From Amborella trichopoda (taxonomy: Eukaryota > Streptophyta > Magnoliopsida > Amborellales > Amborellaceae), in assembly GCF_000471905.2 (NCBI RefSeq), contig NW_006494931.1:1380574-1444573 (forward strand): DNA of 64,000 nucleotides, in the 5' to 3' direction. The translations under genes and the position numbers were made by a program. Each line of letters starts with the position of its first letter. The first letter of the stretch is position 1. The notes below the pieces were generated by a model. That model was not told the origin of the DNA and did no database searches. It saw only the letters and a list, made by a program, of their open reading frames with translations. Of the stretch, positions 55,381-64,000 are shown piece after piece.

Positions 55381-56139
55381 CCAAACCTTAAATATGCTTG
55401 GTTGCTCGGTTTCTTATAGATTCGTATTGGGTGAACATCTTTGATTACGTGGTAGGACTGACAAAATCAGTCCATGATGACATCTACTTCCCATGGAAAC
55501 CGAGTATGTTATTCATGAGATATAAAGGAATCGAATTACGAGTAAAAATGCATGGTTCTAAGAATCAATGTCCCATAGGAAAAAATCCAAACATAAATCC
55601 CAAACCTTAAGTCTTGAATGGACAAGGTCTTATCTTAGTACCAGTTCGTAACTAAGGTCTTATCTTAGTTTGTGAACATGAGCATGTTTGTTCATATAGA
55701 CATGTGCATGTGTATGAAAATTTGCATAAGAAAAGATAGAGAGGCATGAGAATGTATGAGATTGAGATAATAAGGGAATGATAGATATATGTGAGCTATA
55801 GACTTGAGGAATATGTGATTTTCATAATGGGGCATTGCATTTTCATAAGCATTTGCATGATTATCATACGCGGCTTGGGCATTAGTATGATATGGAAAGA
55901 TGATATACGGATTATGCATTGTTTATGTTATCTAATGAATATGGGACAATATGAATCTTATGTGATATGGTTTATGTGAGGGGCATGGTTGTTATGACCG
56001 TTGGTCAGGTATGGTCATCGTGGATTCTTATGGATTGATTGGATCGTTATGATTGATATGACACAATATGGATCGATTTGCATCTTGATGCAGTTATGAG
56101 AATATGTGATTAAGGGCTCAAAACGCCAAGTGGGAGAAT
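55381..56139 (+). mobile_element. Internal 3' part of an R1-family LTR element
   Basis: Sequence leading up to a purine-rich CAAGTGGGAGAA (56128-56139), where the 3' LTR starts. It is AT- and ATG-rich (ATATGG, GATTGATATG repeats) with no clear protein. The left boundary is arbitrary. Confidence 0.4.
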
Positions 56140-58240
56140 TTTGGAGTTACGGACTTTTAAGGCCTTGTAACACCGACATATTATAGCTCTTGACTACAGT
56201 GAAAGTGAAAAGAACGACATGACTCTAAGATCTTGGCGCACTAGGACCAAGAGTCATGAAAACCCTAAGACAGCCATGAGGAGGATCGGTATATATATGA
56301 GAGGCATCAAGAGGTTTCAAAGTTACCTCTGGTCAAGGTAACTTATTGTTATTTTTATTAAGCTCGATTGGGCCTCATGACTAGATGAGTGGGCCAGGGT
56401 GATGAGATTTTATTTGTATGATGTTATGAGCTTGATGATTGCCCTGTATGGGAAGGCTAGGGCCAACAGAGGGCATTGGCCTAAATCCCTGACTCTTAGA
56501 ACCTTCTCATAGTATGTGCATAAACAGTCGCAAAGAATGGGAAACCGACTCTTCCAGGGACCACTATGAAGAGGTATGTACATGTGCCAAGAGAGAAACC
56601 CTAGCATCTTGTGTGTGCATGTCCACTAGGGGATGCACCAGAAATCTACTAGTACTTGGTGATTCAGGGTCACTCATTGGTTTAACTTTGATATCGTAAT
56701 ATCGTGAACCCCTAATCAGACATTGTGGGTAATGAGTCTGTTGGGTCATATACCGAGAAGGTCGCTATGGATTCCGCGTCTAGCCAAGTGGAGTGCTCTA
56801 ATTCCTAATTCAACTCCATAGGATCCTAATTTTCCTTGGAAATTTTTTTAACATTGTGAAAATGGTTTATTTTATGGAAAATAATTAAAAGGATTTTTGG
56901 AAATTTTTCTGCATTTTTTCGAAAAAGAAAAAGGGTTTTCCATAATTGTTCTTGCAAAACGACTATTAGGGACAAGCCCCTAAGACCCACACGGGACACC
57001 CAAATGGCTAATGGGTGTCCACATGGGGCCATGAGTGTCTACGTGGGGCCATGGGTGCCTCCACGTCAGCCCCATGTGGAGATGATGTGGAGGTGATGTC
57101 ATCCCCCATGGTGGCCTTCTAGATCATTGTGTAATTTGTTATGTGGGGGTATGTTTTGTAATATTGGATTTTGTACTATTTCAGAAATTGAGAAAATTAA
57201 TTTTAGCTCATGTTAAATGAGAAAGCAATTCGTTTGTGCACATGTGAGCCCTTCTAAAAGGGGCATGGGGTTTGTAGTTACAATCTAAATCCCAAGGGTG
57301 TGTGATAATTGTGAACTTAACCACCTAGCTTATGTGGCATAATTTGATTAGCCCCACGTATTCTTATAAAATAAAGGGAAGTTTTGATTTTTGCTGGAAT
57401 TTTGACAAATTACCTCAAGGATATTCCCTCCAATTTGGTTTTAAATTCAATTATATAATAAGAGCAAGTGTATTTTCGTATAAGGGAAATTGGAATAAAC
57501 TATGGTTCTTAAAATGGAGGATAAGGGTGTTAAATCCATACAACACATCAAGATGGCATGATGGTAAATGGTAAGCTAGTATCAAGCCTCTCTTTGTACT
57601 CATGGATGTTGAACTTCAATGGCTAAGATTAAAGTACATCTAAAGCATCTCTACACTCGACATTATAAATACCCTTTTAAGTCTCTACACTAGAATACAC
57701 CCCATTCTCTCATTACAGTGGCACACCACTTTCTCTCTCTCTCTAACCTCTCCAGTGTGGCACGCCCTAGGCAATCTCCTCTCCTTTTCTCTCTTCCAAC
57801 GTGTGAAGGTGATGTGAGAGAAAGCTCCACTGAATTTGAGAGAAAGCTAAAATTCAAGTCATTGATGGTCAAGTGCTAAGGCCTTCATCAATTAAGTAAG
57901 ATCACATCATTTTCCTATGATTCTAGTTGGTTCTTCTTGTTGTAAACTCCTAATTACAGCAAGTTTCCTTCATCAATTTGATGTTAAATCATTGATCTCT
58001 TAGATCTACTTTGATTCCCTTTGTTCCATATAGTTGAAAGCATCATCCATGCACAAATTAATCTAGTTTCCATGAGCTTTTACCATGTGATTTTTTTAGC
58101 ATTTTTTACTGATATTTCTCTGAGATTTTTACAACCAAATCGTTCAATTAGAACTTCATTTTGCATGTTGAGAATAAACTTGTTCAAAATTTCAAAATTC
58201 AACTCATACGAAATTTTAAAAACTTTAAAAGTCAAATAGG
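56140..58240 (+). mobile_element. R1-family LTR, left part, interrupted by a hAT element
   Basis: Begins TTTTGGAGTTACGG and follows the 26921-29676 copy in order (CTTGGCGCACTAGGACCAAG, GCCAACAGAGGGCATTGG, CCACGTCAGCCCCATGTGG region, ACCACCTAGCTTATGTGGC, TGATATTTCTCTGAG). The series stops near 58240 and seems to resume at 61106. Confidence 0.65.
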
Positions 58241-61105
58241 CTATGTATTAGTAATAGTCTGACAGTCTCCAACTCTCCATATTCCATAATAACATGGACT
58301 CCAAGTCTCCAACTCTTCAACAAACTTACAAAAGTATATGACCAAATAACAAAATAATCCAAAAAGGCGAAAAGTACAACAACCAAATGTCTGAAGTCCA
58401 AACCAAGAAGGTGCAATAAAAATATTGCAAAAGAAGAGAGAGGACATTTGAGCTTTTCCAATCATCAACAATAAGAATCATAATCAATATCGTTATCGCT
58501 TGCATCAGCTTTGGAATTGAGGCCATCATCATGAGAATCGTCACCCTCTTCAACATATTCCTCTTCGTTTGAATCTGCCTCCTTGTCTATCTCCCTCTCC
58601 CTTTGTGAGTGTTAAGTACCAGCAGCAGTTGTTGCTCGAGTGGCCCTCATGGGATCAGAAGCTTGACACGAAGCCTCCTCGACCATTTCCCAGGTCAAAC
58701 CATCCCCGAGGAAGACCTCCTCAGTACCAGGGTCCCCAACTGACCAATCAGAAGTATTCTTCATGTCTTTCGAAATGATGAGATCCTTCTTTTGTTGGTT
58801 GAACTTCTCCTTGAGCCTCTAACTCTTTCTAACAAATACCAAGTCATTGAGCTTCCTTTGCTCGAGCTTATTTCTTCTCATTGTATGCACCTATAAAAAA
58901 CAATGCATGAGTACTAGACTACTAGTGTACTACTAGTCCACTACTACAAATGTTACTAATTAAGCCATAAGTTAGTAATCTATTATATCATATGTTAATA
59001 TGTTGATTACTAATTATCTATTATCTTCTATAAATTTATATTCAAAATAAACTTGTAAACAAAAAAAAATATAAAATACCATCTCAAACAAACTCCAATT
59101 GCACGCACAACCAAAAGAGGTAGTTGTCAAACTCAAGATCCGAATAGCCATCTTCTGAAGGTGTGGAGCTCTACTCTCATGTTGTCTCCACCATTGTCTC
59201 TGCAATCTCCTTCTTAGCTCCTTCAAGTGCATCTTATACAATGCCTATAGAGGGCTTATCATCATCAACAATACGCAAGAGATTCACCAAAGGTAGAAAT
59301 ACTAGTATTGCATGCTTTACCCCATGCCAAAAATATTTAGAAAGAATAATATCTCGTACCTTCATACCCTTGACATCTCTAGACCACCTACACCTACTCC
59401 AATTCCCTGAAGCAAACATAGTCCTCAATGATATCCTCCTTTTATACGTACTTTGTAGACTAAGGACGGCAGGTAGTGGCAAATCTAGTGACCTAGGGCC
59501 TCACTAGGCCCCTCTTTGTAGTAAATTTGCACATCATGCTAAGGGTAATAATGTAATTGTAAATGAAGATTGTAACCTCCTTAGCCTTAGAAACAACTCA
59601 TTTAATAGTAGACATCCCACCAATGGCATCAAGCATAAGATCTATACAATGTGCAGCGTAAGGAGTCCAAAATATGTGACGCCACTTCTGGCAAAGCAAA
59701 TGACCTGCAGCTATATTGGAAGCAGCATTATCTGTGACCACTTGAATTACATGCTCCTCCCCAACCTCCTCAATGCCCTTATCAATGAAAGAAAATATCT
59801 AATAAGTATCATGAATATCATCGGAAGCATCAATAGATTGCCAAAAAACTGTACTCAAAGGACAATTTACCAACAAATTCATAGTACTCCTCATCCTATC
59901 ACTCCATTGATCGGGTATTACAGAAACCCCAAATTTAGCCCACCCATCCTTATGGGTCTTGAGATATTCCTTAATATGCTCAACTTCTCTCTTCAGTGGT
60001 GGCTCACCAAGCTCATATGGAGTTGGGCCTTTCAACCCGACTCATATTGCCCAATTGCTTCCAGCATTGTATTGAAGCTATTCAAGCGAGCGGTATTAAA
60101 CGACATGCCCGCATAGTAAAACCATTGAGCAATATACTTCCTTCTTAAATTTATTTTCAATTGTAACTTGCTTTTTCCTCTTACCCTTCCCTTCTCAATT
60201 ATTGTCTTGAAGTCGAGTGTAAAAAAATTATCAATAGGCCCTTTCATATGAGGCCTCTTAGACCCAAAATCCATCTTACTCTTCGAGGTCTGAGTAGGAG
60301 TAGCAATCATGCCTACCTCGTCTTCCCCTTCTTCATCTTCATCAGTGCTAACATCATCATAAAAAATATGGACCCCTGCCCTCAATTTTGTTATATCCTT
60401 CTCTTTTTTTATTTTTTTATTTTTTTCAGCTTCAATGTACTTAGAAATTTCTTTCTTTACAAGCTCTGGGACCTTACACAAGGCAACATCACCTCTAATG
60501 CAGGCAATATGTTTCTTGAATCTATTTACGCTGGCATTAGAAATATGTTCACAAAAATTGCATATGATTTTATTTTTGTCATTTTTATCGACTTAACACA
60601 ATACTTCCATCTTGGATCACCACTCAAGGTAGACCCCGTAGAAGATATCTCAATTCCAAAAATGGGATTTAGATAAAGATTACAAACTGACATATTTTGC
60701 CCAATCTTTGCTCTTCGATGTTTGTGACTTCAATAGAGCTACTAATCACCTCAAAAGTCTTCTAATACCTCCAATAACACCCTAAAAATAATTCCAATGA
60801 GAAAAGAAAAGATTAGGAAGCTTCTTCTAACCAAAAACAATACTCTAAGATATTTGAGGGCTTATGGAAGTGTTATTTTAACTTTGGGGACTTGAAAATA
60901 ACCCCCATAACCTATTTAAATCCTTTGGGGGGTCAAAATTACCCCCTTTGCTCTTTTGGGCATCTTTAAAAATCGAGAAAGGGCCCACATTCCTAAGCAC
61001 CCGCCCAAAAATGGGCGCTGGGCGCCCGCCCAGAATGGAGCACCCAAGCCTAAGCGTGCAGTCAGATGTGTCCTGGGTGCCGAGCAGACCTTTTTTGAAA
61101 CCTCG
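58240..61105 (-). mobile_element. hAT transposon, copy D, inserted in an R1 LTR
   Basis: Its 5' end (at 61105) reads, reversed, CGAGGTTTCAAAAAAGGTC, followed by the GC-rich zone (GGGCGCTGGGCGCCCGCCC) and an interior block like MITE copy C. It contains a BED/DUF659 transposase. The 3' end near 58240 has the same GGAGAGTTGGAGACTG/TATGGAATATGGAG type repeats as copy A but lacks the terminal GC-rich zone, so it seems 3'-truncated. No matching target duplication was found. Confidence 0.75.
58465..60693 (-). pseudogene. hAT transposase (BED zinc finger, DUF659), decayed
   Basis: Possible start MSVCNLYLNP at 60693. The BED-type finger appears as IICNFCEH with HIACIRGDVALC about 20 residues on, but the frame shifts within it. 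Then KVPELVKKEISKYIEAEKN, an acidic linker (DDVSTDEDEEGEDEVG) and the domain start FYYAGMSFNTARLNSF. The DUF659 core has VSVIPDQWSDRMRSTMNLLV, DASDDIHDTY, HVIQVVTDNAASNIAAGHLL and KWRHIFWTPYAAHCIDLMLD. The C-terminal hAT block ends SFGCACNWSLFEM, an apparent intron (about 58892-59079) with GT-AG ends follows, then TMRRNKLEQRKLNDLVF and the acidic tail [13 protein letters not shown]. Several stops and shifts, so probably inactive. Confidence 0.82.
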
Positions 61106-61690
61106 TAGTAGATTGATTCACTCTCTAATTGATTATTTTGGTGAGATTTTAAAAGGACGATTTATGTCTTAATATCCATGTTCATGCTATCGATTTTCTC
61201 ACCAAATAGTGTGATTTGTACTTCCTTTTTCTCCCACTTTTTCCATAGTTTTTTAACCATTTTGTTAAACCCTCTCATATGTTAAAATGTGTCATAAAAG
61301 TGTAGATGATATGATGTTTAAAGGCTTCCCTATTTGATGTTGCTATTGACCTATGTGATTATGCCATCAAAAATCCTCCCATGGTACATAATGAAGACCC
61401 AAGGCCGTAAACCGGGCAACATGACTTCCATGATCGGCTTCCCATGATCAAATTTTATGCACACACGCAATACTTGTATTTGGTGGAGATACGAGTTTGA
61501 ATTTAAGTATATGATGTATTTCCAAGCTTATGTATAATTTGGCAATGTATTTGTATGTTGCTGTATTTTTTATATCATGTGTATGATCAAGTGCTTAATC
61601 AATTAGAATATTGTGTCTTAGACTAAGTCAAGGAACCAATTAGAATCTTATTTTGTTTTAAAAGTGTATTTGAGGCCAAGTTTAGTGGCT
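61106..61690 (+). mobile_element. R1-family LTR, right part after the hAT insertion
   Basis: ACCCAAGGCCGTAAACCGGG (61390) and the tail AGTCAAGGAACCAATTAGAA match landmarks at 29275 and 29645 of the solo LTR (ACTCAAGGCCGTAAACTGGG, AGTCAAGAGAATTGG). The end is indistinct. Confidence 0.55.
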
Positions 61691-62458
61691 GGAATTGTAT
61701 ATGATGATATGAAATGCAGTGAAATTTTATGTTCTGTCACTTGGACTTGATATCTATACACCTTCACTTTATCCATGATATGAATGGAATTTGAATATGG
61801 AGACCAGCTCATAAGTCGGTAAATACACTTCCATGGAAAGGCGTTTCTTATTAAAGAAGTTTTAGGAGAGCCAGGTAAAACCATATCTTTGATTTCCCAT
61901 AGGAGCTCTAAAGTTGTCTTACACAAAGAGAACTCCATGTCAAGCTGTCAGCCAAGCATTAAACACCACACGCATTCTTTCCTCCTTGTATAGGTGGCTC
62001 AAATATTCCACTAACCTTCGACAATGCACTTTGCAAGGGAGTACCTTACTATGAAGCCATTTAGCAATATATTGGATCCATAATACATGAAGGCTTTATT
62101 TTACACACTACATAAAGGGAACAAGTCTTGTAGGATCACATCTCCAACAGTTGGTAGAAAAACCGTCCTTTTCTTCTTTTCTTGGGTAAATAAAAGCCAT
62201 CCTTTTCTCACATGTAGTACATATTGCTATTTTTATATCTAGTAAAAGAAATGCAAAACTTGAAACCCGCAAAGCCCAAGTACAACTCAAATCTGTATGG
62301 GCACAGTGTTTATTATAGTGTCTCGAACAAATCTCAAATCACATACAAGGGCACATATGTGATTTTCGGTAAGGTTTCCCCTATGATGTGGACCCTCAAG
62401 TCTCAGTCACGCTTCGCGCCTTCAAGAGACTGGCAAACTATTGTTTCTTGACTGGTCC
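61691..62458. other. Sequence with no recognised gene
   Basis: No coding or repeat signature supported. Confidence 0.5.
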
Positions 62459-62674
62459 TAAGGGCACGTTTGTTTGGAAGAAACAATTTCTTCTTATCAC
62501 CGTAGCAATCCCATGTTTAACGAACAAGAACTTCTACAGTGTCCACAAGCTTTGAGGATCTTTTTTTCCCCATTTCTTCTGTTTTAAGTTATGAAAAAAG
62601 GAACAAATAAATTCCACCCCCTGGGCAGGAACTTGGTTTTAGGGCATTTGGGAACTTATTTGCCCGATGCTTTT

Positions 62675-62823
62675 TTCTCTCCCATCTCAGAGCTCCTAAC
62701 CCTAGCTACTCTCACCCCTGCCTCCAAGCTCAAAAGCCCTAGCAACGCGCCTCCTCCCATCTCAGAGCCCTCAACCCTATCTCCTTTCACCCCTGCCTCC
62801 AAGCTCAAAAGCCCTAGCAATGT
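62675..62823 (+). repeat. Two-copy tandem repeat, ~75-bp unit, in the Harbinger leader
   Basis: The unit CTCCCATCTCAGAGC... CACCCCTGCCTCCAAGCTC... AAAAGCCCTAGCAA occurs twice with a handful of differences. It lies between the element end and the MYB/SANT gene. Confidence 0.9.
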
Positions 62824-63386
62824 CGTCAGGTCAAAAGGCAATGTGTACATACCTCAATCCTGACTGCATTACCCATCAACATTTCCATGGATACGACAGG
62901 GAATCATATGGGCCAAGCACCAATGCAGTACTTAATCACTATAACTATAACATATGCAAAATCTTTACTTTCATTATAGTTCTAGTTGTTATTGGCTTTC
63001 CTTTTTAAGAGTTAAAATGAGAACACAAAAGAGAACATTGGGACCGTTTCAATGATGCAATGTCACTATTACAGACCATTGTTGAATGAGATGTTGTTTT
63101 ACTGGTTGGGATATGGATGCATGTGTGGTGAATGTATCTTTCTATGTTGTGTTCAAGCTATTACAGTTTATTGACATGCTTTTCAATGGGATGCTTTCTT
63201 CAAATGTCATTTTCAATATTTCAAATTATGCGATATGTCCTGTGAAGGCAAACGCAATTACTATGGTGAGGAACATATATGGACTTTTTTCTACTTTTTG
63301 TGTAATACAAACTTTTTGATTAATGCTTTTAATGAAAGTTAAGAGTACGTGTCAGCATTTGGTGAACACTACTTTGACACAGAGTT

Positions 63387-64000
63387 ATGGCAGCGGCAAG
63401 TACGAATTTAAGACAAATTGCCGAATGGAACCCTATAGAGGAGGCCCAATTTATTGATCTCTTGTTGAAAGAGGTCAAGCAAGGGGGTGGCCTCAAGAAA
63501 GGTGCCTGGAACCGGATGACACAGTTCACGGAAAGCTAATATGAGAACTCATTTAACTTGGAACGGCTGAAGAATAAGTACAAACGCCTTAGGTTAGAGT
63601 ACATGGAAGTAAAACAACTTATGGGACAATCAGGATTTGGGTTTTATCATGCTAGAAATATGGTGACTATCAAACCACCCTATGGGCTCAGTATATAACA
63701 GTGAGTTGAAAACGCCTCTGTTGTTATTTCTATGTGGTTGTGCAGGTTTTAGTGCAATGTTCAAACAAATTCAATACATACATGTGTTGAATTTACAGAA
63801 GTTTAGTTTTGCGAAGAAATACCATGGCAAGTCTATGCCTGTATTCAACAAATTACAGCAGATATTTGGCACTGAGGTGGTGGATGGATCGGTTGAATAA
63901 GGGGGAGGTGACTGTTGCTGCTCAGGCTAGGAAGAACATGGAGCGATGCACATGGATCGTTGAAGCCATGTGGAAAGGGGAAGAAATAGATGTTGATGTC
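63387..64000 (+). pseudogene. MYB/SANT-like (Myb_DNA-bind_3 type) protein gene, broken and partial
   Basis: The start is MAAASTNLRQIAEWNPIEEA (63387), then FIDLLLKEVKQGG, KKGAWNRMTQF, a TAA stop at codon 51 (63537), and the same frame resumes YENSFNLERLKNKYKRLRLE and MGQSGFGFYHAR. This is the trihelix-like MYB/SANT fold, normally with W...W...L spacing and SGFGWD at the end; here Tyr replaces the usual Trp. A GT-AG intron (about 63691-63798) leads to FSFAKKYHGKSMPVFNKLQQIFG. A frame change near 63890 then gives NKGEVTVAAQARKNMERC and runs off the window. It lies within the PIF/Harbinger element, and proteins like this are thought to assist the transposase. Confidence 0.65.

Larger units (their letters stand above)
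62462..64000 (+). mobile_element. 5' part of a PIF/Harbinger transposon
   Basis: A TAA trinucleotide (62459-62461) is followed by GGGCACGTTTGTTTGG, the kind of end and 3-bp target used by PIF/Harbinger elements. A MYB/SANT-like protein gene follows, as usual for the second gene of these elements. The DDE transposase and the right end must lie beyond 64000. Confidence 0.65.

Noticed and set aside
61648-61938. 96-codon minus-strand frame
   Set aside because: No recognised domain, and it overlaps the end of an R1 LTR copy. Likely a chance frame.
1-64000. CRISPR array, operon or phage-like system
   Set aside because: Introns, LINEs and hAT elements show plant nuclear DNA. The tandem repeats seen lack regular spacers.
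43467-64000. Upstream cpLEPA exons (G1-G3, transit peptide)
   Set aside because: I looked on the minus strand for the expected conserved blocks and found none that I could support. They probably lie beyond the window.
1-64000. tRNA and rRNA genes
   Set aside because: No cloverleaf with proper A and B boxes or rRNA-like stretch was noticed. The primer-site match at 39961 belongs to an LTR element.

Overview
This is a window of nuclear DNA from a flowering plant. Its GT-AG introns interrupt a gene of chloroplast translation, and it carries typical plant transposons: DUF4283-type LINEs, hAT (BED/DUF659), PIF/Harbinger with a MYB/SANT protein, LTR elements with a tRNA-Met-like primer site, and an old caulimovirid-like insertion. 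Very large transposon-filled introns suggest a woody or early-diverging lineage, but I cannot name the species. There are three assembly gaps (runs of N).

The one clear host gene is the chloroplast-type elongation factor 4 (LepA/GUF1 family) on the minus strand. I placed 13 consecutive coding exons between 43466 and 967 (1128 nt, 376 codons). All junctions are GT-AG, every phase agrees, and no exon contains a stop. They run from the G4 motif (NKID) through G5, domain II, the EF-G-like domains and most of the LepA-specific C-terminal domain. The 5' exons (before NKID) and the last 3' exon(s) lie outside the window or were not found. The introns reach about 11.9, 9.3, 7.0, 6.1 and 3.7 kb, and almost everything else up to 43.4 kb is intronic transposon.

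Layout. 0-4.7 kb: two short inverted-repeat elements, the last exon seen, a hAT 3' remnant and a reverse-strand LINE fragment. 4.7-15.5 kb: most exons, a LINE ORF1 fragment, a caulimovirid-like capsid-region fossil, a solo LTR and a GGT-rich satellite. 15.5-24.8 kb: a LINE zinc-finger/RNase H remnant and a foldback element with a (CT)n tract and a nested hAT MITE. 24.8-36.7 kb: a 2.76-kb solo LTR beside a partial copy in inverted orientation, a LINE fragment and a SINE-like insert. 36.8-42.9 kb: a nested hAT-derived element and a compact LTR retrotransposon with target duplication. 43.5-51.2 kb: exons, then a long but inactive LINE. 51.2-55.4 kb: a hAT MITE, a small gene-like remnant and gaps. 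55.4-62 kb: another copy of the large LTR split by a hAT transposon. 62.46-64 kb: the start of a PIF/Harbinger element with a broken MYB/SANT gene.

The most informative structure is a hAT family present as a decayed coding copy, a 3' fragment and at least three short derivatives. These have GC-rich ends built on CCTAGGCG-like motifs, and three of them have recognisable 8-bp target duplications. I saw no prokaryotic-style system, CRISPR array or gene cluster.
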